Assembly: GCA_947598455.1 (NCBI GenBank)
Contig: CANQFI010000008.1
Span: forward strand, 1-24,080
Length of the DNA: 24,080 bases
Direction of reading: 5' to 3'
From: an uncultured Bacilli bacterium
Lineage (GTDB): Bacteria > Bacillota_I > Bacilli_A > RF39 > UBA660
This document shows, in pieces, positions 1-7,828 of the stretch; positions within the stretch are counted from its first letter, which is position 1, and every line of letters starts with the position of its first letter. The position numbers and the translations under genes are program-made. The notes under the pieces were generated by a model. That model had not been told where the DNA came from. It ran no database searches and saw nothing but the letters and a program-made list of their open reading frames with translations.

Positions 1-2
1 TT

Positions 3-110
3 TATCAGTTTGATGTTGGTCATGTAAAGCCATCATTTACCATGATAAATGGCCTTAAAGTAAGAGTAATCAGTAATAATAAAGAAGGCAGTTTAGAATA
101 CCTAAAATGA
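3..110 (+). CDS. C-terminal end of an unrecognised protein (truncated by window edge)
   Basis: An open frame runs in from the left edge and codes for 35 residues before a TGA stop. It starts Tyr-Gln-Phe-Asp-Val-Gly-His and ends Ser-Leu-Glu-Tyr-Leu-Lys. A hairpin terminator begins 11 nt after the stop, which supports a genuine gene end on this strand. This is the only gene in the window that would stop at TGA. Reading through would add six residues and reach a TAA inside the terminator stem. I do not recognise the family from this short tail. Confidence 0.6.
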   Translation, partial: YQFDVGHVKPSFTMINGLKVRVISNNKEGSLEYLK

Positions 111-120
111 AATTTTTGTG

Positions 121-144
121 AAGAGTAATTATTTTACTCTTTTT
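121..144 (+). terminator. Rho-independent terminator of the upstream gene
   Basis: A perfect 8-bp stem (AAGAGTAA with TTACTCTT) with a 5-nt loop runs into a T-rich tract. It separates the upstream gene from the MarR operon promoter. Confidence 0.8.
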
Positions 145-147
145 CTA

Positions 148-176
148 TTGCATTAATATATTAAGAGTACTATAAT
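148..176 (+). promoter_or_regulatory. Sigma-A type promoter of the marR-ABC operon
   Basis: TTGCAT at 148-153 and a perfect TATAAT at 171-176 are 17 bp apart. The predicted transcription start falls at about 183, inside the inverted repeat described next, so a bound repressor would block initiation. Confidence 0.75.
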
Positions 177-182
177 TAAATG

Positions 183-200
183 GTTCGCAATAGAACTATT
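183..200. promoter_or_regulatory. Candidate MarR operator over the transcription start
   Basis: Two overlapping inverted repeats lie just downstream of the -10 box: GTTC-N6-GAAC (183-196) and AATAG-AA-CTATT (189-200). The position and size suit an autoregulatory site for the adjacent MarR protein. The assignment is inference from position and symmetry. Confidence 0.5.
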
Positions 201-213
201 AGAGGTGATTATA

Positions 214-645
214 TTGCAAGATAATTTATTAACACTAAAAATAAAGTCTTTAAATCTTAATCTTTTACGAGCTTTAGCTGCCCGTTATAAAAAGATGAAT
301 TTAGGAGTAACTCCGGTTCAAGGACGCATTATTATGTTCATATTTGATCATCACGATGAAGTATGCCAAAAAGATATTGAACACATGATGGCTTGTAAAA
401 AATCTACTTTATCAACTATTTTAAATAGTATGGAAAAAAATAACCTAATTATTAGAAAAGGTTCAGCTACTGATTCCAGACGTAATTCCCTTATCTTAAC
501 TCCTTATTCTATTGAAATAGCTACTAAGTTAAAAGATGATATGATCAAAATTAATAAATTATTAGGTGAAAATATTACCAAAGATGAATATATTATATTT
601 AGTGATGTTTTAGAAAAAATTACTAAAAACATAGAAAGGATTTAA
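214..645 (+). CDS. MarR-family transcriptional regulator
   Basis: This winged-helix regulator of 143 residues has the normal MarR length. The central helix-turn-helix and wing are seen as a run with Gln-Lys-Asp-Ile-Glu, then Lys-Ser-Thr-Leu-Ser-Thr-Ile-Leu (recognition helix), then the wing with Asp-Ser-Arg-Arg-Asn. I chose the TTG start at 214: the SD AGAGGTGA at 201-208 lies 5 nt before it, whereas the in-frame GTG at 205 is inside that SD. The gene is first in an operon with two ABC exporter genes, one base from the next start, so it most likely represses its own drug or metabolite exporter and is released by the exported ligand. MarR-ABC-ABC operons are common in Bacillota. The ligand cannot be read from the sequence. 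Confidence 0.9.
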   Translation: MQDNLLTLKIKSLNLNLLRALAARYKKMNLGVTPVQGRIIMFIFDHHDEVCQKDIEHMMACKKSTLSTILNSMEKNNLIIRKGSATDSRRNSLILTPYSIEIATKLKDDMIKINKLLGENITKDEYIIFSDVLEKITKNIERI

Positions 646-646
646 T

Positions 647-2407
647 ATGATAAAATTATTTAAAAATTTTAGTAAACAAGATATTTTGATAATCATTATC
701 TGTATTGTAATGATTGTCTTCCAAGTATGGATTGAATTAAAACTACCAGATTATATGAGTGAGATTACTAGACTTATTCAAACTGATGGTAGTAAGATGA
801 GTGAAATATTAGAACAAGGAAGTTATATGTTACTATGTGCTTTTGGTAGTTTAGCTTCTGCTATAGGTGTTGGTTATTTAGCTTCTAAGTTATCTGCTAG
901 TTTCTCAAGAACTCTTCGTAATAAAATATTTACCAAAGTTGAAAGTTTTGGTATGGCTGAAATTAAAAAGTTTTCAACTAGTAGTTTAATAACTAGAACA
1001 ACTAATGATGTTACCCAAATTGAAATGTTAATAAGTATGGGCCTTCAAATGATGATTAAAGCACCAATTATGGCAGTTTGGGCCGTTATGAAAATAATTG
1101 ATAAGAGTATAGAGTGGAGTATGCTAACAGCTGCTGGAGTAGTTATCTTACTGTCAACTGTTATTGCTTTAATGATTATCGTTCTACCTCGTTTTGCCAA
1201 AGTCCAAAAACTTATCGACCGTGTAAATGGTGTTACAAGAGAAAACTTAACCGGTATTAGAGTAATTAGAGCCTTTAATGCTGAAAAATTTCAAACTAAA
1301 AGATTTGAAGAAGTTAATAGTGAATTAACTAATACGCAATTATTCAACCAAAGATGTTTTGCTATCTTAAACCCAATGATGAACTTTGTTATGCAATTCT
1401 TAACCTTAGGAATTTATTTTATTGGAGCTTTAATGATTGTTAAAGCTGGTATGGTTGAAAAAGTAAATTTATTTAGTAATATGGTTGTTTTTTCTAGTTA
1501 TGGAATGCAAGTTATTATGTCATTCTTAATGCTTGCTATGATTTTTATGATGGTTCCAAGAGCTCAAATATCCGCTAATCGTATTAATGAAGTTTTAGAT
1601 GAAAACATTGATATTACAGATGGTAAATTTAGTGATGATACTAAAGAAAAAGGTACTGTTGAATTTAAAAATGTATCATTTAAATATCCTGATGCTGATG
1701 AATATTTACTTAAAGATATATCATTCAAAGTTAATAAGGGTGAAACTATCGCATTTATAGGTTCTACTGGTAGCGGTAAATCTTCACTAATTAATTTAGT
1801 TCCAAGATTTTATGATGCTACAGATGGTGAAGTATTAGTAGATGGTGTAAATGTTAAAGAATATAAACAAGAAGTATTACACAATAAAATTGGATATGTT
1901 CCTCAAAAAGCTGTTATGTTTACCGGTACTGTTTCTGAAAATGTTGGTTATGGTGATAATGGGCATAAAAAGCCATCTTTAGATAAAATTAAAAAAGCCA
2001 TTGATATTGCCCAAGGAACAGAATTTGTAACTAAAATGGAAAACAAATATGATTCCCACATTGCTCGTGGTGGTACTAACGTCTCAGGTGGTCAAAAACA
2101 AAGACTTGCTATCGCTAGAGCCATCGCTCGTGATCCTGAAATATATATTTTTGATGATTCATTTTCAGCTTTAGACTATAAAACTGATGCTATTCTTCGT
2201 AAAGAACTAAAAAAATATACTAAAGATGCAACTAGTTTAATTGTTGCTCAAAGAATAGGTACTATTATGAATGCTGATAAAATAATTGTTTTGGATAATG
2301 GTGAATGTGTTGGTATTGGTACCCATAAAGAATTACTAAAAAATTGTGATGTGTATAAAGAAATAGCTTTATCACAACTTTCAAAGGAGGAGTTAGACAA
2401 TGCCTAA
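647..2407 (+). CDS. Heterodimeric ABC exporter, subunit with degenerate catalytic site
   Basis: A half-transporter of 586 residues: six membrane helices in about the first 310 residues, then a nucleotide-binding domain. The Walker A motif GSTGSGKS is at 372-379 and an intact SGGQ signature at about 478-482. Two catalytic positions are altered. The Walker B Glu is Asp (D504) and the H-loop His is Gln (Q535, in Val-Ala-Gln-Arg-Ile-Gly). The same pair of changes is known in one subunit of heterodimeric exporters such as TM287/288, LmrCD and BmrCD, where it makes one of the two ATP sites non-hydrolytic. The gene follows marR with a 1-nt gap, its SD lies inside the end of marR, and it overlaps the partner gene by 8 nt. 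The substrate is unknown; efflux of a toxic compound is likely from the MarR context. Confidence 0.93.
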   Translation: MIKLFKNFSKQDILIIIICIVMIVFQVWIELKLPDYMSEITRLIQTDGSKMSEILEQGSYMLLCAFGSLASAIGVGYLASKLSASFSRTLRNKIFTKVESFGMAEIKKFSTSSLITRTTNDVTQIEMLISMGLQMMIKAPIMAVWAVMKIIDKSIEWSMLTAAGVVILLSTVIALMIIVLPRFAKVQKLIDRVNGVTRENLTGIRVIRAFNAEKFQTKRFEEVNSELTNTQLFNQRCFAILNPMMNFVMQFLTLGIYFIGALMIVKAGMVEKVNLFSNMVVFSSYGMQVIMSFLMLAMIFMMVPRAQISANRINEVLDENIDITDGKFSDDTKEKGTVEFKNVSFKYPDADEYLLKDISFKVNKGETIAFIGSTGSGKSSLINLVPRFYDATDGEVLVDGVNVKEYKQEVLHNKIGYVPQKAVMFTGTVSENVGYGDNGHKKPSLDKIKKAIDIAQGTEFVTKMENKYDSHIARGGTNVSGGQKQRLAIARAIARDPEIYIFDDSFSALDYKTDAILRKELKKYTKDATSLIVAQRIGTIMNADKIIVLDNGECVGIGTHKELLKNCDVYKEIALSQLSKEELDNA

Positions 2408-4511
2408 ACCAGGTGGACCTATGAATAGAGTCAATGAAAAATCCAAAGATTTCTTTGGCACTATGAAAAGATTATTCTTAAGTTTAAATAAATGGCGTTA
2501 TTTATTGATTATTGCTTTAATCTTAGCTATGGCTAGTGCAGTTCTATCAATAATTGCTCCTAATAAATTATCAGATTTTGCTGATACAATCGGTGAAGGC
2601 TTAGTACCAAATACCGAAAAATTAGAAGAAGTAGCTAATGCTATTAGTAGTAATATTAGTAATACTCTAAATCCTAATGGAAATATTGCTAGTGAGGAAA
2701 TGCCTAGTTCTACTAGTGATACTTTAACAACTAGTGGTATCGACATGACTTTATTAAATAATATTGACTTACCAGATATAAAAATAGATGATATTACCAT
2801 TAATAAAGATGATCAAATTGAATTTTTAAATCTTATGAGTAGTGTTGATCCTGAATCAACTAGTGAAGAACTTTTATCTAAAATGGACGAATTACCAAGT
2901 TCCATTTATGAATTAGTTAAACCAAAAATGAATATGGATAAAGTATATCGTATTGCTATTATCTTAGCATCTTTCTATATTATTAGTGCTATACTGAGTT
3001 ATATAGAACATTTCTCAATGGCGACAATTTCTAATAATTTTGCTAAGAAATTAAGAAGTGATATTAGTACAAAGATTAATAAATTACCATTAAAATATTT
3101 TGATCAACATGAAGCGGGTGATATTCTATCACGTGTTACTAACGATGTTGATATGATAGGTATGAATATGAACCAAAGTTTAGCAATGTTAGTTGCTAGT
3201 ATTACTTTATTTGTTGGCTCAATAATTATGATGTTTGTTACTAACTGGACAATGGCTATAACTGCAATCTTAGCTAGTATTATTGGTTTTGCTTTAATGT
3301 TCTTAATATTAGGTAAATCTCAAAAATATTTTAATCAACGCCAAATCGAATTAGGTAACTTAAATGGTTATATTGAAGAAATATATTCTGGTCATAATGT
3401 AGTTAAAGCATATAATGGTGATAAAGAAGCAATTGCAGAATTTGAAAATTTAAATAATAAATTATACGATTGTAATCGTAAGAGTCAATTCTTATCAGGT
3501 GTTATGCAACCTATAATGGGTTTTGTTGGTAACTTAAGTTATGTTGCTGTTTGTGTTGTAGGAGCCTTACTTACTATGAATGATGTTATATCTTTTGGTG
3601 TAATTGTTGCTTTTATGATTTATGTTCGTTTATTTACTAATCCATTATCTCAAATCGCTCAAGCAATGACAACTTTACAATCTACTGCTGCTGCATCTGA
3701 ACGTGTCTTTGAATTCTTAGATGAAAAAGAAATGCCATTAGAAAATGAAAAAATTAAACATCTAGATAAATCTAAAGTAAAAGGCAAAATTGAATTTAAA
3801 AATGTTAAATTTGGTTATGAACCAGGTCGTACAATTATAAAAAACTTTAGTGCTAAAGCCGAGCCAGGTCAAAAAATTGCTATTGTTGGACCTACTGGAG
3901 CTGGTAAAACAACAATGGTTAATCTTCTTATGAAATTCTATGATATCAACGATGGTGAAATCCTAATTGATGGTGTTTCAACAAAAGAATTAACAAGAGA
4001 AAATATTCATGATTTATTTGTCATGGTCTTACAAGATACTTGGTTATTTGATGGAACAATTAAAGATAATATAAAATTTAATAAAAAAGGTGTTACTGAT
4101 GAAGAAATATGGTCTTCATGTCATACTGTTGGAATAGATCATTTTATAAAAACATTACCAGGTAACTTAAATGCTGTCATAACTGATGATACTTCAGTAA
4201 GTCAAGGACAAAAACAATTACTAACTATTGCTCGTGGTATGATTGAAGATGCGCCTTTCTTAATTTTAGATGAAGCTACTAGTAATGTTGATACAAGAAC
4301 CGAAGAATTAGTTCAAAAAGCTATGGATAAATTAACTGAAGGAAGAACTTCCTTTATTATCGCTCATCGTTTATCAACAATTAAAAATGCTGACCTTATC
4401 TTAGTTATGAATGAAGGTAATATCATTGAACAAGGAACACATGATGAACTAATGAAACAAAATGGTTTTTATGCCAAATTATATAATAGTCAATTTGAAA
4501 AGACAGCTTAA
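2400..4511 (+). CDS. Heterodimeric ABC exporter, catalytically competent subunit with extracellular insertion
   Basis: The partner half-transporter has 703 residues, about 100 more than usual. The extra length is a polar segment between the first membrane helix (about 32-53) and the second (about 182-205), predicted to lie outside the cell. BmrD-type subunits carry a comparable extracellular domain. The nucleotide-binding domain has Walker A GPTGAGKT at 497-504, catalytic Glu E625 in Leu-Asp-Glu-Ala-Thr-Ser, and H-loop His H656. Its signature is Ser-Gln-Gly-Gln (from 601) instead of Ser-Gly-Gly-Gln. That degenerate signature faces the degenerate Walker motifs of the first subunit, so exactly one composite site should hydrolyse ATP. 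A strong SD (AAAGGAGG, 2383-2390) lies 9 nt before the ATG inside the upstream gene. Confidence 0.93.
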   Translation: MPKPGGPMNRVNEKSKDFFGTMKRLFLSLNKWRYLLIIALILAMASAVLSIIAPNKLSDFADTIGEGLVPNTEKLEEVANAISSNISNTLNPNGNIASEEMPSSTSDTLTTSGIDMTLLNNIDLPDIKIDDITINKDDQIEFLNLMSSVDPESTSEELLSKMDELPSSIYELVKPKMNMDKVYRIAIILASFYIISAILSYIEHFSMATISNNFAKKLRSDISTKINKLPLKYFDQHEAGDILSRVTNDVDMIGMNMNQSLAMLVASITLFVGSIIMMFVTNWTMAITAILASIIGFALMFLILGKSQKYFNQRQIELGNLNGYIEEIYSGHNVVKAYNGDKEAIAEFENLNNKLYDCNRKSQFLSGVMQPIMGFVGNLSYVAVCVVGALLTMNDVISFGVIVAFMIYVRLFTNPLSQIAQAMTTLQSTAAASERVFEFLDEKEMPLENEKIKHLDKSKVKGKIEFKNVKFGYEPGRTIIKNFSAKAEPGQKIAIVGPTGAGKTTMVNLLMKFYDINDGEILIDGVSTKELTRENIHDLFVMVLQDTWLFDGTIKDNIKFNKKGVTDEEIWSSCHTVGIDHFIKTLPGNLNAVITDDTSVSQGQKQLLTIARGMIEDAPFLILDEATSNVDTRTEELVQKAMDKLTEGRTSFIIAHRLSTIKNADLILVMNEGNIIEQGTHDELMKQNGFYAKLYNSQFEKTA

Positions 4512-4528
4512 CGTGAAGTTGTCTTTTT
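4499..4528 (+). terminator. Terminator of the marR-ABC-ABC operon
   Basis: An 11-bp stem (one G-T pair) with a 6-nt loop runs into five Ts. The ABC stop codon (4509-4511) lies partly in the left arm. Confidence 0.85.
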
Positions 4529-4550
4529 AATATTATTAATAAAAAAATTA

Positions 4551-4559
4551 TGATATAAT
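4551..4559 (+). promoter_or_regulatory. TG-extended -10 promoter
   Basis: TG-A-TATAAT is a perfect extended -10 element. No convincing -35 is seen, which is usual for this class. It lies 32 nt before the likely start of the next gene. Confidence 0.65.
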
Positions 4560-4590
4560 AAAAAAGAATAAATAATAAATGGGGTATATT

Positions 4591-5067
4591 ATGACAAAGA
4601 TGATAACTAGTAAATTATATGGTAAAGACGTAATGTCAGCAATGAATGATATTTTAAAAGATATTATTTATATGAATTATGATGTTGAACAAATATGTAA
4701 AGAATTATCTATGGTAAATGAATCGATTAGAGTAGGTCTTTATTTAATGGCCTTAGAAAATAATTTTGATGAAATAGCTATAAGAATAAGCAATGCCAAT
4801 AAAATATTAAATGAAGAACGAAAAGAAAAATTTTTGGAATCTTACAAATCAGGCGAAGTAGAAAAATTTTTAAGTTTACTAGGTCGTCAAGATAAAATAT
4901 CTCTAATGAGTGATTTAGGTATTGATGGCTCATTACGTGAAAGATCAACTATGTCAAAAGAAAAAAAAGAATATTATAAAATAATTAATGATTCTATTTT
5001 TAAAGATCAAGAAATAGATAAAAGAGATGGTCTTAATAATTTTATAATTTATAAAAAAGATGCTTAA
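4591..5067 (+). CDS. Small helical protein of unknown function
   Basis: The gene codes for 158 residues, mostly charged and apparently helical, with no signal peptide or membrane segment. I do not recognise the family. Two in-frame ATGs exist (4579 and 4591). I prefer 4591 because the G-rich element GGGG at 4581-4584 then sits 6 nt upstream as SD, while nothing precedes 4579. Its own extended -10 promoter and its own terminator make it a single-gene unit. The last 40 residues are rich in Lys, Glu and Asp. Nothing in the sequence ties it to the ABC operon beyond adjacency. Confidence 0.75.
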   Translation: MTKMITSKLYGKDVMSAMNDILKDIIYMNYDVEQICKELSMVNESIRVGLYLMALENNFDEIAIRISNANKILNEERKEKFLESYKSGEVEKFLSLLGRQDKISLMSDLGIDGSLRERSTMSKEKKEYYKIINDSIFKDQEIDKRDGLNNFIIYKKDA

Positions 5068-5084
5068 AAAAACTAAGCATTTTT
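5060..5084 (+). terminator. Rho-independent terminator
   Basis: A 7-bp perfect stem ATGCTTA/TAAGCAT with a 7-nt loop is followed by four Ts. The stop codon of the preceding gene is within the left arm and loop. Confidence 0.8.
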
Positions 5085-5086
5085 AA

Positions 5087-5115
5087 TTGCCTCAATTTAT
5101 CTAAAGTGGTATTGT
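5087..5115 (+). promoter_or_regulatory. Promoter of the queuosine salvage operon
   Basis: TTGCCT (5087-5092) and TATTGT (5110-5115) are spaced by 17 bp. The remaining leader before the ATG at 5134 is too short for a riboswitch. The SD AGGAGTG is at 5122-5128. Confidence 0.5.
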
Positions 5116-5133
5116 TTAAATAGGAGTGATTAC

Positions 5134-6057
5134 ATGAATATTATTAATAAAATATCTAAATCAGTATCTTATGTTAAAGAACATTCTAAATATGTAAAAA
5201 TAAATTATGGTAAAATAGATAAACAACTAAAAAATATTGATTTTACTAAAGTAAGTTTTTGGTTAGCTAATAATCCTTATGGTATTTTAGATTTACCATA
5301 TGAAGATTTATTTCCTTTTCTGCTTATTTTTCATTCCATAGGAGATTACTGCTTTTGGGGTGAACCCAAATGGGAAATTAAAGTAAATGATAAATCACTA
5401 GATGGTTCTTATGCAATTATGTATTTAATTATTAATAAATTTAAAGAAGATAAAAACTTTAAAATGACATATCAGGAATTTAAAGAATTCTTAAAAGGTA
5501 ATGTTGAAATACCTCTATTAAAAGAACGATATGAATGTCTTAAAGAAGTTTATACCTATTTAGATAATCATAATTTCTATGAAGAAATAAAAGATATGAA
5601 TGATGATATAACTTTATTAACATATTTAATAGATAATTTTAGTTTCTTTAAAGATATTAGCATATATAAAGACCATGAAATATATTTTTATAAAAGAGCT
5701 CAACTAATTACTTCAGATATTTTACATATTAAAAAACTATGTGGTCATGAAGTAGTTGATTATTCTCATTTATTAGGATGTGCAGATTATAAAATACCTC
5801 AAGTAATGAGATGTTATGGTATGTTAGAATTTACTGATGAATTAGCTTCCTTAGTTGATAATAAAACTATTATTCCTAAAGATAGCGCTATGGAAGTCGA
5901 AATTCGTGCTTTAACATTAGAAGTAATTGATTATATCTATCATAAACTAGATGGTCAAGTATCACACATGGATATTAATGATTTAATTTGGCTAATGGGT
6001 CAAGATAAATCAAAGATAACTAAAAACTATCATCGAACTTTAACTATTTGTTATTAG
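5134..6057 (+). CDS. Queuosine salvage protein (Q_salvage/DUF2419, queuosine 5'-phosphate glycosylase type)
   Basis: A full-length member of the Q_salvage family (307 residues). Its known role in eukaryotes and some bacteria is to cut the base queuine from queuosine 5'-monophosphate so that it can be reused for tRNA modification. The family hallmarks visible are the Gly-Asp-Tyr-Cys-Phe-Trp-Gly-Glu block with Lys-Trp at about 70-79; Asp-Tyr-Ser-His-Leu-Leu-Gly-Cys-Ala-Asp-Tyr-Lys-Ile-Pro-Gln at about 208-222, containing the conserved Asp region; and Glu-Val-Glu-Ile-Arg-Ala near 253. The protein is cytosolic. It has its own promoter and a 10-nt gap to a P-loop kinase-like gene, so the two are one transcript. 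The kinase may supply the phosphorylated substrate (inference). A strain with this gene probably scavenges queuine or queuosine rather than making it. Confidence 0.9.
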   Translation: MNIINKISKSVSYVKEHSKYVKINYGKIDKQLKNIDFTKVSFWLANNPYGILDLPYEDLFPFLLIFHSIGDYCFWGEPKWEIKVNDKSLDGSYAIMYLIINKFKEDKNFKMTYQEFKEFLKGNVEIPLLKERYECLKEVYTYLDNHNFYEEIKDMNDDITLLTYLIDNFSFFKDISIYKDHEIYFYKRAQLITSDILHIKKLCGHEVVDYSHLLGCADYKIPQVMRCYGMLEFTDELASLVDNKTIIPKDSAMEVEIRALTLEVIDYIYHKLDGQVSHMDINDLIWLMGQDKSKITKNYHRTLTICY

Positions 6058-6067
6058 GAGATTTTGT

Positions 6068-7156
6068 ATGAAGTATTGTAAAGTAATGTTTGGGACAACA
6101 TCTGGTGCTCAAAATGATTTTAATTATAATGTAAATGAAGTAACTATTGCTAAAACTTGGAATAAAAATGGTCAAACTCCGGAAGAAATGGGTGGCTTTA
6201 ACTATACAACTGAAGATTGTCTAATTAGATGGCTTCATCGTGGTGATACTATCTATGATGTCGAAATCCCTGACGATGCGGAATATGTAAAATTAGAAGG
6301 AGCGACAACTATTTATCGTGCTAATAAAATAATTATTAGTAATCCTCGCCCTGTAGATGATAATCTAGCTCTTCATCTTTATCAAATATCTTATATTCCC
6401 GAAAAATCATATTATAAAGCATTAGCAGCAGTTAGTGTAATGAATTATCAAAATACAGCTTTAGCTATCTTAAAAGATAAAGTAAATAAAGACAATATTG
6501 ACTTAGTATTAGAGGAATGGCATGATTTTATTTTTCATGGTGATAAACATGATCGTCAAGATAGTAATAATTTAGTAAAAGAAGTAGAAGAATATTTAGA
6601 AGAAATAAAATCAGACTTACTAATAAGTCGTTTCATTGATAAAGAACCATATCATAAAATAATTACTAAAGACAAAATACTTAACCTAACTGGTGAATCA
6701 GGTAGTGGAAAATCATACTATACTAAGTCCTTAGATGATAATTATCTTATAATAGATACTGATATTCTATTTAGCGACAAACCATGTAATGAAACTATAT
6801 CTAATTTAAGAAGTATGTTTATAACTAAGTATGGTAAATTACCAAATTTAATTGAAGAATTTGATACCTGTTATCAAGACATTATTAATTACTTTAAAGG
6901 TGTTGATAAGTATATTGTTATTGATAGTGCTCAATATCGTAATATTAAAAATTTATCTTTATTAAAAGGTGAAATAATCATCATGCGTACCTCAGCTGAA
7001 AATTGTTATGAAAGATGCATAAAAAGATATATGAGTAAACCAAATATTAGTGAACAAGACTTAAGTTCTTATAAGGAACGTAAAAAAGCTATCTTCTATT
7101 GGTATCATAGTGTTAATAAATTATTAGAAAGAGTAGAAGAGTATAATATAAACTAA
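6068..7156 (+). CDS. Two-domain protein: unknown N-terminal domain plus P-loop kinase-like domain
   Basis: The first ~165 of 362 residues form a domain that I cannot name. It has a run with Ile-Arg-Trp-Leu-His-Arg-Gly-Asp-Thr-Ile-Tyr-Asp-Val, then a Pro-Arg-Pro-Val segment and a helical end. The second half (about 200-362) starts with Walker A GESGSGKS at 209-216, followed by a short strand ending Ile-Asp-Thr-Asp. It ends with a helical lid-like region rich in Arg and Lys (about 305-345). That layout fits a small nucleoside/nucleotide kinase of the NTPase-kinase fold rather than an ATPase. It lies 10 nt after the queuosine salvage gene, with SD TAGGAG just upstream, and ends at a clear terminator. 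A role in phosphorylating queuosine or another nucleoside is inferred only from context. Confidence 0.8.
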   Translation: MKYCKVMFGTTSGAQNDFNYNVNEVTIAKTWNKNGQTPEEMGGFNYTTEDCLIRWLHRGDTIYDVEIPDDAEYVKLEGATTIYRANKIIISNPRPVDDNLALHLYQISYIPEKSYYKALAAVSVMNYQNTALAILKDKVNKDNIDLVLEEWHDFIFHGDKHDRQDSNNLVKEVEEYLEEIKSDLLISRFIDKEPYHKIITKDKILNLTGESGSGKSYYTKSLDDNYLIIDTDILFSDKPCNETISNLRSMFITKYGKLPNLIEEFDTCYQDIINYFKGVDKYIVIDSAQYRNIKNLSLLKGEIIIMRTSAENCYERCIKRYMSKPNISEQDLSSYKERKKAIFYWYHSVNKLLERVEEYNIN

Positions 7157-7185
7157 TTAGTTATGTTAATAATCAATCATTAAAT

Positions 7186-7216
7186 AGATTAGACTTTTTC
7201 AATCTAATCTTTTTTT
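7186..7216 (+). terminator. Terminator of the queuosine salvage operon
   Basis: An 8-bp perfect stem AGATTAGA/TCTAATCT with a 9-nt loop is followed by six Ts. Confidence 0.85.
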
Positions 7217-7217
7217 G

Positions 7218-7223
7218 TATAAT
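7218..7223 (+). promoter_or_regulatory. -10 box of the Nudix gene
   Basis: A perfect TATAAT sits immediately after the T-run of the preceding terminator, 16 nt before the Nudix ATG. The mRNA leader would therefore be extremely short. No good -35 is visible, and the terminator stem occupies that position. Confidence 0.5.
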
Positions 7224-7239
7224 AGAAAAAGGTGATACT

Positions 7240-7758
7240 ATGAATTGTTTATTTACTGATGAAGTTAATACTCCAAAGGAATTAACTAAATATTTAAAAG
7301 ACCATAATATAAATATTCCTTCATATCGTCCAGCTGTAATAGCTCTAATAGTTGACCAAGATAATCGAATTTTATTACAAAGACGAGGACCAAAATCTCG
7401 TGATGAACAATTTAAATTAGAAGATATTGGTGGTGCTTATGAAGAGGATGATTTAACATTTAGAGCTGCCATGAATCGTGAAATAAGAGAAGAAGTAGGA
7501 GAGAACGCTAAGATTAATATTGATTTCTTTGTTGGGACTTTTCTTATCAATAAATTTGATAGTCGTACTAATAAAAATGTTAACTGGTTATTTCTTCTTT
7601 ATAAATGTACTTATAAAGGTGGAACTCTTTGTATAGCTGAACCAGGCAAATGTGTAGGTTACGAATTTTATAAATATGAAGAACTACCTACAGAAGAAAC
7701 AGCTCATACCACATTGTCCTTTTGGGACTTTTACCATCAACAATATAAAGATATATAA
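7240..7758 (+). CDS. Nudix hydrolase
   Basis: A Nudix-fold pyrophosphohydrolase of 172 residues. The Nudix helix core Arg-Glu-Ile-Arg-Glu-Glu-Val-Gly lies at 80-87 and keeps the metal-binding glutamates. The upstream Gly-Gly is at 64-65. Between them the box has one extra residue compared with the classical Gx5Ex7RE spacing, and the first Glu is replaced by Asp, so the box is slightly non-canonical. The upstream beta strand Ile-Leu-Leu-Gln-Arg-Arg and Leu-Glu-Asp-Ile-Gly-Gly are typical of the fold. The substrate (nucleoside diphosphate derivative, NTP or other) cannot be told. The SD AGGTGA is at 7230-7235. The gene stands alone between two other units. It may join the salvage genes upstream in nucleotide metabolism, but only adjacency supports this. 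Confidence 0.88.
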   Translation: MNCLFTDEVNTPKELTKYLKDHNINIPSYRPAVIALIVDQDNRILLQRRGPKSRDEQFKLEDIGGAYEEDDLTFRAAMNREIREEVGENAKINIDFFVGTFLINKFDSRTNKNVNWLFLLYKCTYKGGTLCIAEPGKCVGYEFYKYEELPTEETAHTTLSFWDFYHQQYKDI

Positions 7759-7828
7759 AAAATAATAAAAACCAATTAGTTTTAAAATAATATAAAAAAA
7801 ATAAACCATACTAATAATGGTGAATAAA

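Noticed and set aside
2498..2800. Minus-strand frame of 100 codons inside the second ABC gene
   Set aside because: It is a shadow of the extracellular insertion; the plus-strand frame is part of a full-length transporter.
5116..5133. Possible preQ1-type riboswitch ahead of the queuosine salvage gene
   Set aside because: The predicted leader is under 30 nt and holds only the SD.
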